Below the pieces are notes generated by a model, which was not told the origin of the DNA, did no database searches, and was given only the letters and a program-made list of their open reading frames with translations. This document shows positions 15,960 through 24,973 of a stretch of DNA of 64,000 nt, one piece after another. This stretch comes from Pseudomonadota bacterium (GTDB lineage: Bacteria; Pseudomonadota; Gammaproteobacteria; QQUJ01), in contig QQUJ01000018.1 in the NCBI GenBank assembly GCA_008501635.1, positions 461,286 to 525,285 on the forward strand, written 5' to 3'. A program made the translations under genes and the position numbers. Numbering within the stretch: the stretch's first letter is position 1; each line of letters opens with the position of its first letter.

Positions 15960-16973
15960 TCATTCGGATGCAATTTCTCGCACAATAATTCGATAACTCG
16001 CCAGGCGTCGCTCGTCGATCCTGTTTTGCTTCACCGCGTCACGTAGTGCACAGTCCGGCTCCGTTTCGTGACGGCAGTCGCGAAAGCGGCAGTGGCCGAG
16101 AAACGGCCGGAACTCTATAAAACCCTCAGCCACGCGTTGCGGGTCTTTTTCATAGAGTCGAAACTCACGAACCCCTGGCGAGTCGATCAGATCTCCTCCG
16201 GTAGGGAGATGGTAGAGCATTGTAGAGGTGGTGGTATGCCGACCCTGACCCGATGCCTCAGACAGATCGCCGATGCGGATCATCTGCTCGGGCAGGAGCG
16301 CCTTTATGAGGGATGATTTGCCTGTGCCGGAGTGACCCACCAGAATGCTGGTATGGCCTGAGAGCGCTCGAAACAGTTCATCCAATCCATGTTTGCGCCT
16401 GGTGCTGGTGTAAACGACCTGGTAGCCGATGCGTTCGTAGACCGACATTTGTTCATGCAATGTCTTGCGCACGCCTTCATCTGCGAGGTCGATCTTGTTG
16501 ACCACTACCAATGGGACTGCACCCAATAGCTCAGCCGCTGCCAGGTAACGGTCTATGAGGTGTTCATCGAAGGCGGGCTGGACCGCCGCGACCACCACCA
16601 ATCGATCAATGTTGGCAGCCAGCGGCTTGAGTCGGCCGCCGTAATCCGGACGGCTGAGTTCGGTGCGACGGGGTACCAGGGCCGTTACGACACCCTCTGA
16701 CCCATTGATGTGTTGAAAAACCACGCGGTCGCCGCTGACCATCAGTTCGAGGTTGGCGCGGGGTACGCAACGTATTACTTCGCCTTGGCTGTTTTCCACC
16801 ATCAGCGAAGAGCCAAAATTGGCGAGCACCTGACCGATCTCCTCGGAACCGAGCTGATTGGCTTCGCTATCGTCAGTATTGGATTGTGTGCGCTGTTTGA
16901 CGCGAGCCAGCCGCCGCTCCTGGATGCGCTGGACGTGATGCGCCTGACGGCGGGTCAGGCGGCGATTTGCCAT
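15960..16973 (-). CDS. rsgA: Small ribosomal subunit biogenesis GTPase RsgA
   Basis: This is a 337-residue circularly permuted GTPase that helps 30S subunits mature. After a basic N-terminal tail (MANRRLTRRQAHHVQRIQERR) come an OB fold, then the G-motifs in permuted order: NKIDLADE (G4) first, GHSGTGKSSLIKALL (G1), the T-rich G2 loop GRHTTTST and DSPGVREF (G3). The C-terminal zinc-binding module is GHCRFRDCRHETEPDCAL. It follows the pterin dehydratase gene on the same strand after 39 bases, and is divergent from orn, as in E. coli. Confidence 0.96.
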   Translation of the reverse strand: MANRRLTRRQAHHVQRIQERRLARVKQRTQSNTDDSEANQLGSEEIGQVLANFGSSLMVENSQGEVIRCVPRANLELMVSGDRVVFQHINGSEGVVTALVPRRTELSRPDYGGRLKPLAANIDRLVVVAAVQPAFDEHLIDRYLAAAELLGAVPLVVVNKIDLADEGVRKTLHEQMSVYERIGYQVVYTSTRRKHGLDELFRALSGHTSILVGHSGTGKSSLIKALLPEQMIRIGDLSEASGQGRHTTTSTMLYHLPTGGDLIDSPGVREFRLYEKDPQRVAEGFIEFRPFLGHCRFRDCRHETEPDCALRDAVKQNRIDERRLASYRIIVREIASE

Positions 16974-17012
16974 AGCGCTGCAAAAGGCGAGAGGGAGTCG
17001 CTCCGATATGAT

Positions 17013-17351
17013 TCAGTCTTGGAACAGGGCATCGGTTTTTGCGGCACAGATGAAGTCGTTCTCGGACAGCCCGTTAATGGCATGAGTGGTATACCTGACT
17101 GTGCAGCGATTGTAGCCCACCTCGAGATCAGGATGGTGGTCCTCTTCGTGAGCGATCCAGGCGAGGGCGTTCACGAATGCCATCGTCTTGTGAAAATCGG
17201 AAAAACGGAACAGTCGTTCTATGGCCTGCGAATCCGAGCTGAGCTGCCAGTCGGGATGCAGTTGCTCCAACAGGGTTTCCGCGGTTTCTGCCCCGAGGGG
17301 GGTGGTGCCGCCTTCGCAGGGGCGGCATCGCTTTTGAGTGAGTTTGTTCAT
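17013..17351 (-). CDS. 4a-hydroxytetrahydrobiopterin dehydratase
   Basis: This 112-residue protein belongs to the PCD/PhhB family, which dehydrates the 4a-carbinolamine formed by aromatic amino acid hydroxylases. The active-site block is complete: FKFSDF-like FRFSDFHKTMAFVNALAWIAHEEDHHPDLEVGYNRCTVRYTTHAINGLS in outline, with the EEDHHPD histidines. The N-terminus (CRPCEGGTTPL) is also typical. No phenylalanine hydroxylase is nearby, so its role here may instead be in another pterin pathway or as a moonlighting coactivator. GGAG lies 8 bases before ATG 17351. It probably shares a transcript with rsgA. Confidence 0.93.
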   Translation of the reverse strand: MNKLTQKRCRPCEGGTTPLGAETAETLLEQLHPDWQLSSDSQAIERLFRFSDFHKTMAFVNALAWIAHEEDHHPDLEVGYNRCTVRYTTHAINGLSENDFICAAKTDALFQD

Positions 17352-17467
17352 GATGCGGGCTCCGCATTGGTACTGCTGTAGAGTCTAGACTCCTGCGCGC
17401 CCGCTGTGCGAGATCCGCATGGGTTTGTTACATTTCCAGCCATCCCTTTAGCCGAGGCGGTTCTCTA

Positions 17468-18010
17468 ATGACGATCAGCGACATGAACCTTATCTGGATT
17501 GACCTGGAGATGACAGGCCTGGATCCTGATCGCGACACCATTCTGGAGATCGCTACGATCGTCACTGATTCCCAACTCAATGTGCTTGAGGAGGGACCGG
17601 TATTGGCGATCCATCAGCCGAACGCTGTTATCGACGGCATGGATGAATGGAACACGCTGCACCATGGCAGGAGCGGTCTGATCGAACGGGTCCGGCGCAG
17701 TGATATCGACATGGCCGGGGCGGAACAGGCAACCCTGGCATTTCTGGTGCGGTGGGTCCCAAGCGGAAAATCGCCGATTTGCGGCAACAGTATTTGCCAG
17801 GACCGGCGCTTTTTAGTGCGATTGATGCCCGAGCTTGAGGGCTTTTTTCACTATCGCAATCTGGATGTCAGCACTCTCAAGGAACTGGCCAGGCGTTGGG
17901 CACCTGACGTTGCTGACGGATTCACCAAAGAGGGTAGACATGAAGCGCTTTCCGATATTCGTGAATCGATCAGGGAACTGCAGTACTACCGGAGCATGCT
18001 GTTTAAATAA
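17468..18010 (+). CDS. orn: Oligoribonuclease
   Basis: This 180-residue DEDDh 3'-5' exonuclease clears 2-5 nt RNA fragments, including pGpG produced from c-di-GMP. The catalytic set is visible: IDLEMTGLD (D and E near residues 12-14), NSICQDRRF (D near 111), and the final histidine in [23 protein letters not shown] is also conserved. In this window it fits well with the HD-GYP enzyme next door, which yields GMP from c-di-GMP. It is divergent from the rsgA operon. Confidence 0.96.
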   Translation: MTISDMNLIWIDLEMTGLDPDRDTILEIATIVTDSQLNVLEEGPVLAIHQPNAVIDGMDEWNTLHHGRSGLIERVRRSDIDMAGAEQATLAFLVRWVPSGKSPICGNSICQDRRFLVRLMPELEGFFHYRNLDVSTLKELARRWAPDVADGFTKEGRHEALSDIRESIRELQYYRSMLFK

Positions 18011-18273
18011 CTATCGATCGAATACCAGGTGACCGGGAATGCGCTGGCGTTCGCAGCAATCCCGTTTTAAAAATCTGTATTAGTGATATTTATTAAATGG
18101 AATACTGATATGTATGCGGCAAGCATTGCAAGAGAACGAAGCGACGCTGATAATCCGGTAAAAATCACCCGTTTGCCTGGGTGGGAGAACCGCTTCGGCA
18201 AATGAGTGAAATTGCAGCGGCAACGGAAGCGAACACTATAATCACAGCCGCCTGTGGGGATAGCTAGGTCACC

Positions 18274-19386
18274 ATGCACACAACAGCCCTGTCGCACTAT
18301 CCTGAGCAAGTCGTCGAAAAACGGGCGGCGGTAGGTACCGTAGTAATCGTGGATGACCAGGCAACCAGCCGGCAGATCCTCGCAGAAATCATAAAAAAAA
18401 CAATCGGCGGAGTGGAAATACTCACGTTCGACGGGGCCCCGGCCGCGCTGGAGTGGATGAACAAGCGGACTCCAGACCTCATCGTTGCCGACTACAAGAT
18501 GCCGGAAATGAACGGCATCGAATTTATCCGACGCATTCGCGAACTGCCTAACGGTTTCGATATCCCCGTCGTGATCGTCACCATTGTCGAAGACCGGGAA
18601 GTGCGCTACCAGGCGCTGGAAGCGGGCGCCACCGATTTTCTTACCAAGCCCGTAGATCGGCATGAGTGTGCAGCGCGGTGTCGTAATCTGCTTACGCTCC
18701 GAAACCAGCAGCATATCATCAGAGACCGTGCTGACTGGTTGGAGCAGCAGGTCGGATTTGCCACACGTGAGGTGCGGGAGCGAGAGCGCGAAACCTTGTT
18801 GCGACTCGCGAAAGCGGGCGAGTTCAGAGATGAAGAAACCTTCAATCATGTTTTACGAGTGAAAAGATACACGCGGATCATTGCGGAAGATTTGGGGTTT
18901 CCTGAAGAACAGTGCGAAGTGACGAGTCTGGCCGCAACGCTGCATGACATCGGGAAGGTCGGCATCCCCGACGGGATTCTTTTGAAGATGGGGCGGTATA
19001 CGCCGGCGGAAAAGCTCTTTATGCAACAGCATACCCACATCGGCTACAACATCCTCAAGGACAGTCCTTCCAAGTACCTGCAGGCGGGCGCAATTATTGC
19101 CCTCAATCACCATGAACGTTTTGACGGCACGGGTTACCCGCAGAGGCTTGCCGGTGATGCGATACCCATGGCGGCGAGAATCGTAGCTGTTACCGACGTG
19201 TTCGATGCACTGACGTCGAGGCGCCCATATAAAAAACCGTGGAAGCTGGAAGACGCCTTCCACTACATCCAGGCGGAAAGCGGTAAACACTTTGATCCCT
19301 TATGTATAGAGATCATGACGTGCAATAAAGAGAAGGTGGCGGAAGTGCATAACGAGTTGCAGGATCCTGACAGCACCTTCCAGTAA
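18274..19386 (+). CDS. rpfG: RpfG-like response regulator with HD-GYP phosphodiesterase domain
   Basis: This 370-residue protein joins a receiver domain (about 22-140; acidic pocket VDDQ, phosphoacceptor D73 in ADYKMPEMNG, TKP lysine) to an HD-GYP domain. The latter shows LAATLHDIGKVGIPDGIL (H224-D225), QHTHIGYNIL, and HHERFDGTGYP (279-289). HD-GYP enzymes degrade c-di-GMP. Its place beside rpfF and rpfC identifies it as RpfG, the output of the DSF system. Unlike in Xanthomonas it is not in an operon with rpfC; it precedes rpfF on the same strand, 402 bp apart. A long linker helix (about 150-185) joins the domains. Confidence 0.9.
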   Translation: MHTTALSHYPEQVVEKRAAVGTVVIVDDQATSRQILAEIIKKTIGGVEILTFDGAPAALEWMNKRTPDLIVADYKMPEMNGIEFIRRIRELPNGFDIPVVIVTIVEDREVRYQALEAGATDFLTKPVDRHECAARCRNLLTLRNQQHIIRDRADWLEQQVGFATREVRERERETLLRLAKAGEFRDEETFNHVLRVKRYTRIIAEDLGFPEEQCEVTSLAATLHDIGKVGIPDGILLKMGRYTPAEKLFMQQHTHIGYNILKDSPSKYLQAGAIIALNHHERFDGTGYPQRLAGDAIPMAARIVAVTDVFDALTSRRPYKKPWKLEDAFHYIQAESGKHFDPLCIEIMTCNKEKVAEVHNELQDPDSTFQ

Positions 19387-19788
19387 GGGCGTTACTATAG
19401 CCGACGCCATTCACGTAAATGCATCAGGTTGGATGAGTGCCCGCACTCCTATGCCCGCGATGAAAACTATAGCAGCGAGCAGTCCTGACACTATATAAAG
19501 GCCGATTCGAGAAGGCCGGGAGCCATATCTCACTGACTGCCTTATGCCCAAGCGTCGTGCTTGGTCTAGTGGGCGAAAAACCAAAAAAATCGACGCTTCA
19601 CTGAAGAAGTCTGATCGAATAACGCTAACTCGTTGATGGCATGAAGAAAAACAGTTGTACGTTCCGCTCTGCGTGCGTAGTTTCGTGATCCATGCACGAA
19701 TAGGTATTCGGGGAATGCCAAGAATAAAAGAGAAGATGGTATTGCCTGTGTTCCATGACATCTATATCGAAAGAGGAGAGCAGCACAA
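19387..19788. other. 402-bp gap between rpfG and rpfF
   Basis: This gap presumably carries the rpfF promoter, but I find no convincing -35/-10 pair. A minus-strand frame (19411-19761) includes a hydrophobic stretch (IGLYIVSGLLAAIVFIAGIG), but it has no family match and no ribosome site. The rpfF Shine-Dalgarno sequence, AGGAG, is near 19773. Confidence 0.4.
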
Positions 19789-20712
19789 ATGGCCAATCTG
19801 ACACTGATCGAGTCGAATGGGGAAAGACGGACGGGTAAGGCGAGAAGCTATCAGCATGCGCAAGTTGTCGAAGATGAGTGTCTGGGCGTAACCGCACTAT
19901 ATATGCAGCCGCCTATGAAGACGTGCTACACACCTGAATTGCTGGCGGATATATTGTATTGGCAGGAGGGTATTCGCAAACGCTATCATGCCGAGGAAGC
20001 TGAAAATAGAGCCCCTACCTTTCGCTGGGGTGTGTTCGCCTCGGCTATCAACGGGTTCTTTAATACAGGCGGGGACCTGGGAAGGTTTGTAAAATGGATT
20101 CGCGACCGGGATCGGGGTGCATTGCTGGAATACGCCACCTCATGCATCAAGGTCGCGCACAATGGTTCCGTGGCGCTCGATCTTGAGGGTTTTGAATTTA
20201 TTGCGCTGGTGCAGGGTCCGGCATTAGGCGGCGGGTTTGAGGCGGCATTGGCCTGCACGACGATCGTTGCGGAACGCGGCAGCCAATTCGGTTTTCCCGA
20301 AGTGCTCTTTAATCTTTTCCCGGGAATGGGCGCCTATTCATTCCTCTCTCGCCGCGTCAACCAAGCCTTGGCGGAGCGGATAATCATGAGCGGCAAACTC
20401 TATTCCGCCGAGGAGATGTATGAGATGGGAATCGTCAATGTTCTTGCCGAACCAGGAGAGGGTGAGAGCGCTGTGCGGAGGCTGGTCAAGAATGCCCCGC
20501 GCCAAAGCAACGCCAGGAGTCTGATTTCCACTATACGGCGCAAACACAACCGCGTTCCCTTTGAAGAATTGCTGGAGATTACCCAGCACTGGGTAGACTG
20601 CGCGTTGGCGCTTTCCGACAAGGAACTGCGAACCATGGAGAGAATTCTGCGTGCGCAGGCTCAGGCCTCGGTAACAGTCAACAACGTGCAGGAGGCCTCG
20701 CGATCCAAGTAA
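19789..20712 (+). CDS. rpfF: DSF synthase RpfF (crotonase family)
   Basis: This 307-residue enoyl-CoA hydratase-like enzyme makes the diffusible signal factor, a cis-2-unsaturated fatty acid, from acyl-ACP by dehydration and thioester cleavage. The two catalytic glutamates are present with the exact 20-residue spacing of Xanthomonas RpfF: E151 in GGGFEAALA and E171 in FPEVLFNLFPGMGAY. The oxyanion-hole region (SAINGFFNTGGDL) and RPPMKTCYTPELL-like entry are also conserved. AGGAG precedes ATG 19789. It converges on rpfC with only four bases between the two stops, the same convergent arrangement as in Xanthomonas. Confidence 0.93.
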   Translation: MANLTLIESNGERRTGKARSYQHAQVVEDECLGVTALYMQPPMKTCYTPELLADILYWQEGIRKRYHAEEAENRAPTFRWGVFASAINGFFNTGGDLGRFVKWIRDRDRGALLEYATSCIKVAHNGSVALDLEGFEFIALVQGPALGGGFEAALACTTIVAERGSQFGFPEVLFNLFPGMGAYSFLSRRVNQALAERIIMSGKLYSAEEMYEMGIVNVLAEPGEGESAVRRLVKNAPRQSNARSLISTIRRKHNRVPFEELLEITQHWVDCALALSDKELRTMERILRAQAQASVTVNNVQEASRSK

Positions 20713-20716
20713 TAAA

Positions 20717-23269
20717 TTATCTGGAGGCTTGATTGACTTCCAGCTCATCCTCCAGGAGGCGTACCATCGCCTCCTGGGTGTGATGGAACACTTCATGTAG
20801 TTTGCCTATATCCACCTCCAGATCGTTTTTCAGCACCGGGGTGGGTTTCTTCATGATCTCTCGTGCAGTTTCTGCTAACGCGGAGGCTCCTACGTAGCTG
20901 GAGTTTCCGCAAAGTGCATGGACATCGTCACGAAAATCGCCCGTTGTGAGCATCGACGCGGCCGCTTCGCGCGTCAGTTTATCCAGCATCGATTTCGTAT
21001 GGTTCAAGTAGTCATTGGCTACTTTGACTGCAAACTGTTTCTCACCCGCGATCCTGACTAACTCCTCGATGGCGCGACTATCGACATAGGATCGATTTTC
21101 CCGCGCGGGGACCTCTGTCAGCTCCGGTGCAGTGAGCATATGCCGCTGGTGACCGCGCGAAGCGAGCTGTTCAATGACTCGCAGCAATACGGTTCGATTA
21201 AAGGGTTTGGTCAGGAAGCCATCAGCACCCGCTTCAGAGCATTCCTCCTTTGCCTCCGTGGTTGTATTGGCCGTCAAGACGAGGAACGGCAGATACTTCT
21301 TCCCGACGGTCATCATTCGGTACAACTTGATGACCTCAGGTCCCGTACGCTCCGGTAGCTGCATGTCAATCACCGCCACATCGTAGGGATGCCGTTCCAG
21401 TTGATCGAGCGCGGCCTCCCCATCACCGACAACGTCAACCGAGTGACCGGACCTTTCAAGGACCAGTCGGGCCACTTCTGCGTTTATCTCGTTGTCGTCC
21501 GCGACGAGTATGCGCAACGCGGAACCCGTGGGCATTCGGGAAGAGAAAGAAACAGCCGATGGATTTTCCACTATCGGGTTCAAGCAGGAATGGAGCGCAG
21601 TGTAGACGAGAGACTTGTTAAGCGGTCGCGTAACAATAGAGGTGTAACCAGCCATGAACAGTTCGCTGTCGAGCGGTTGTTCACTGGTGCGAAGTAACAT
21701 GAGCAGCGGGAGTGCGCTAGCGGTGGCGTCGCGTTTGCTCTCATAGGCGTGTGCGAATGCCACAGGATTGGGCAGCATGCGTTCGTCGATAACCAGAACG
21801 CCAACCCCCTGCCAATTGATCGATACGGCATCGTTATCCACTGGTAACGCCATCAGCTGGTCCCAGTTCATGGACCAAGATTCCAGCCACTGCCCCAGGA
21901 CGGAACACAGTTCTGCATCTTTGGAGCACAACAATATCTTGTCGTCCGAAAACCGGGTTGATCGGGTCTCCTCGGCCTTGGTTCCGTGCGAGCTCTCCAG
22001 GGGAATCGTCAAGGTGAACGTCGTTCCCTGTGATTCTGTGGACTCGAGAGTCAACGTGCCACCCATCGCCTCAGCCAGTTCTCTGGAAATCGTGGTTCCC
22101 AATCCGGTACCGCCATAGAGGCGACCGGTCGAGTCGGCGGCTTGGGTAAATGATTCGAATATTAGTTTTTTCTTCTCTTCCGGCACTCCTATGCCGGTAT
22201 CCCGTACTTCGAACGCGGTCAGCATCCCGTTATCGGTCTCGCCAACTGAACGAACGACAATGTCCACCTGGCCATTGTCGGTAAATTTCACCGCGTTGCT
22301 TACAAGATTGATTAGCACCTGGCGCAGGTGCAGCTCATCGGCCACTACCTGATAGGGAACGCTTGCATCGAAACGGGCATTGACCCTCAAACCCTTGTCT
22401 CTGGCCATCGGTTCAAATGTACGGACGACGCCACGGACCAGATCGTGCAGATCAAACCCGACTTTCTCAACGACAACCTTCCCTGCCTCGATTTTCTCGA
22501 AATCGAGTATCTGGTCGATGATCGATAGCAGGTGCTTGGCGGATCTTTGGATGGTTCCAACAAAACTTCTTTGCTGCTGATCCAATGCGGTATCACCCAA
22601 CAGCGATGCCACCCCGATGACGCCGTTCATCGGGGTGCGGATTTCATGACTCATGTGCGCCAGGAACTGACTTTTGGCGCGATTCGCCTGCTCTGCGTAG
22701 GTGCGCGCCTGCTCAGCGTCGGTTGTGGCTTTGGTCAGGCGCAAGATCAGCATGCCGAAATAGAGCGGCAGTACCAACAGACCCGCCCATAACCCGAACG
22801 AGAGTTCGGGGATGTTAGACCAGAAGGGTGAATAGATCGCTACGATGCCAAAACCGAGCATCGCGAGTGAAGCGGAAATCGTCAGATAGACATTACCGTA
22901 ACGCAGACCGTTCCCTACGATGACCCAGAGATACATGATCCAGATCGGGGAGGTCATCCCGCCGTATACATACAGTATCGATGAGATCCAGAACATGTCG
23001 TTTACAGAACCGAGCACGCGGCGCGACGGGCTGGGTGCCGGCTTCCACAAAACGCTAGCGACGATCACAAATGAGCAGACGAAAAACGTCGCGAACATCG
23101 TAATCCCGGTCTTGACGCCCGCGAATCCTTCCTCCGAGAAAAGCGCGTAAGCCAACACGTAAACAAAGGCCGCGGCCCCCATGACCACACGGGTGACGGC
23201 CTGTTCCAACTCGGTATCTTTGCGTTGGCGTACCCGCTCCAGCCAAACCGTTCTTTGATCAGCACTCAT
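20717..23269 (-). CDS. rpfC: Hybrid sensor kinase RpfC
   Basis: This is an 850-residue hybrid histidine kinase. Five or six membrane segments occupy residues about 25-178, with almost no periplasmic domain. Next follow a HisKA dimer ([14 protein letters not shown]208), a HATPase domain ([36 protein letters not shown]), a degenerate receiver-like region, a full receiver (about 577-695; DDNE, phosphoacceptor in [11 protein letters not shown]) and a C-terminal HPt domain ([13 protein letters not shown]784). By family knowledge it senses DSF and sequesters RpfF. The HPt lysine of the usual HxLKG motif is cysteine here. It converges with rpfF. Confidence 0.92.
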   Translation of the reverse strand: MSADQRTVWLERVRQRKDTELEQAVTRVVMGAAAFVYVLAYALFSEEGFAGVKTGITMFATFFVCSFVIVASVLWKPAPSPSRRVLGSVNDMFWISSILYVYGGMTSPIWIMYLWVIVGNGLRYGNVYLTISASLAMLGFGIVAIYSPFWSNIPELSFGLWAGLLVLPLYFGMLILRLTKATTDAEQARTYAEQANRAKSQFLAHMSHEIRTPMNGVIGVASLLGDTALDQQQRSFVGTIQRSAKHLLSIIDQILDFEKIEAGKVVVEKVGFDLHDLVRGVVRTFEPMARDKGLRVNARFDASVPYQVVADELHLRQVLINLVSNAVKFTDNGQVDIVVRSVGETDNGMLTAFEVRDTGIGVPEEKKKLIFESFTQAADSTGRLYGGTGLGTTISRELAEAMGGTLTLESTESQGTTFTLTIPLESSHGTKAEETRSTRFSDDKILLCSKDAELCSVLGQWLESWSMNWDQLMALPVDNDAVSINWQGVGVLVIDERMLPNPVAFAHAYESKRDATASALPLLMLLRTSEQPLDSELFMAGYTSIVTRPLNKSLVYTALHSCLNPIVENPSAVSFSSRMPTGSALRILVADDNEINAEVARLVLERSGHSVDVVGDGEAALDQLERHPYDVAVIDMQLPERTGPEVIKLYRMMTVGKKYLPFLVLTANTTTEAKEECSEAGADGFLTKPFNRTVLLRVIEQLASRGHQRHMLTAPELTEVPARENRSYVDSRAIEELVRIAGEKQFAVKVANDYLNHTKSMLDKLTREAAASMLTTGDFRDDVHALCGNSSYVGASALAETAREIMKKPTPVLKNDLEVDIGKLHEVFHHTQEAMVRLLEDELEVNQASR

Positions 23270-23806
23270 CGAGAAAGATATCCTTCTGAGATCAGAACTT
23301 GCGGCCTGTCAATACAACGCACGTTGCCATCGAGGGACGGATTGCAAAGGCCTTGCCGCGGTTTCGCACCGGTGTTTGTCGACGATGGGGCAGTGTCCGG
23401 TCCATGCTGGGATGCACCATTCCGATACCACACCCAAACTTTGCTCTCGGAATGGCAAAGCACGACGTTACTACCCCTTAAGCGTATACGAATCTACCGG
23501 TAAGTGTTCCCATAAAGCTTGCTAACCCATTGTGTGAAAAAGAATTACTGCCTTTTTGTAAGGATGTTCCGGTGCCTCGGACGAACAAGCATGAAATCTT
23601 ATCGACACAGAATCACAAATATTTAGCCCAAGTTTTTCGAAACAAACTTTGACCTGATGCCCAATCTGGGGGATCGAGGCATCAGGGCACGGCTTCAGGG
23701 GGTAAAAAGGCAGCCGCTCGGGGCACTAAATCGTGCCGGGGAGAGGTGCCGGGGGTGGCTGGCCAGGTGCCAGGCGGGACCCGGCTTTACGGCAGCCGAA
23801 CGCTCA
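23270..23806. other. 537-bp gap between rpfC and queG
   Basis: Both neighbours are on the minus strand; the region holds the upstream region of rpfC and the end of queG. The rpfC-proximal half is AT-richer (23500-23650) and probably contains its promoter, but no clear hexamers were assigned. The part at 23720-23800 has G-rich short repeats (GGTGCC, GCCAGG) without a stable terminator. No gene, tRNA or family match was seen. Confidence 0.4.
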
Positions 23807-24886
23807 TCAGAGCCTTGACCGACCAATGCCCTGCTGTAAAAGGCCCCAGGTCGAGTGTTCGCGTACCAATTCGGACGCGCTTCGCGTCCCGAAAAGTAAC
23901 GCCTCCCTGGCGGCCTGGGATGGCGGTGCGTTTCCCAGGGCGATTGCGATGTTCCTTAACCACCTTTCATGCCCGATCCGGCGTATGGGATTACCCTCGG
24001 TGTTACGTAAAAACTCTTCTTCGGTCCAGCGGAACAGGGTTGTCAGCCTGGGGCTCCCCAGTTCGCTTCGCGACACGAAATTCGCCTCCGCGCCGAGTTT
24101 GGCGAATCGATTCCAAGGACATACGAGTTGGCAGTCGTCACAGCCATATATTCGGTTGCCTATCGCGGGTCTGAATTCCTCGGCTATCGATCCGGGGTGT
24201 TCAATCGTTAAATAGGAGATGCAACGTCGGGCATCCAATTGATACGGAGCTACTATCGCCTGGGTAGGGCAGACATCGATGCATGCACTGCAGGAGCCAC
24301 AGTGGTTTTTCGCGGGAGAATCGGGTTTCAGGGGCAGGTCTGTGTAGATTTCGCCGAGGAAGAAGAACGAACCATCCTCTTTGTCGATGATGTTGGTATG
24401 TTTGCCAACCCACCCAAGACCTGCTTTTTGAGCGATCGGCTTTTCCATGACCGGGGCACTGTCGACAAAGACACGATAACTGAACGGGCCGATTATCGAT
24501 TCAATTTTCGTTGCGAGCTTTTGCAGACGTTTGCGCAAAACTTTATGGTAGTCACGTCCCAGGGCATAGCGCGAGATATATCCGGACTCTCTTTGGCACA
24601 GTGCTTGTTCGGCCGCGGCAACCGATTCCGGCAGATAGTCCATTCTGACGCTGATCACGCACAGTGTGCCGGGAACGAGTTCCGCCGGCCGCACCCTTTT
24701 CATCCCATGCTTCGACATGTAGTGCATTTCACCGTGATAGCCGGCCCGCAGCCAGTTCTGCAGTTGTGGCTCTTGTTTGTGAAGATCGATGTCGGAAATG
24801 CCGAGCCGCTGAAAACCAAGCTCTCCCGCCCAACGATGGATGGAATCGCTGAGTTCCTCAATGTTGAAAAGCTGTTCTTCTGGCAT
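23807..24886 (-). CDS. queG: Epoxyqueuosine reductase QueG
   Basis: This 359-residue cobalamin and iron-sulfur enzyme performs the last step of queuosine synthesis in tRNA. The N-terminal nitroreductase-like cofactor domain has DSAPVMEKPIAQKAGLGWVGKH, with the catalytic aspartate at its start. Two 4Fe-4S clusters follow: CGSCSACIDVCPT, and CDDCQLVCPWN with a further cysteine upstream (RRCISYLTIEH). A C-terminal HEAT-like helical part binds tRNA. It is divergent from nnr, as in E. coli (queG/nnr). Confidence 0.95.
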   Translation of the reverse strand: MPEEQLFNIEELSDSIHRWAGELGFQRLGISDIDLHKQEPQLQNWLRAGYHGEMHYMSKHGMKRVRPAELVPGTLCVISVRMDYLPESVAAAEQALCQRESGYISRYALGRDYHKVLRKRLQKLATKIESIIGPFSYRVFVDSAPVMEKPIAQKAGLGWVGKHTNIIDKEDGSFFFLGEIYTDLPLKPDSPAKNHCGSCSACIDVCPTQAIVAPYQLDARRCISYLTIEHPGSIAEEFRPAIGNRIYGCDDCQLVCPWNRFAKLGAEANFVSRSELGSPRLTTLFRWTEEEFLRNTEGNPIRRIGHERWLRNIAIALGNAPPSQAAREALLFGTRSASELVREHSTWGLLQQGIGRSRL

Positions 24887-24973
24887 AGTGACGCGGATTC
24901 TACAGGCTGCTGGATTCGCGATGGAGTTTCGCGGTATTTTGCCACTGTTTTATAGCCGCCTCAGCCTCTGAGC

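Noticed and set aside
19411-19761. Minus-strand 116-codon frame between rpfG and rpfF with one hydrophobic stretch.
   Set aside because: There is no ribosome site, no family resemblance, and the first two thirds have unusual composition. Kept only as a remark in the gap entry.
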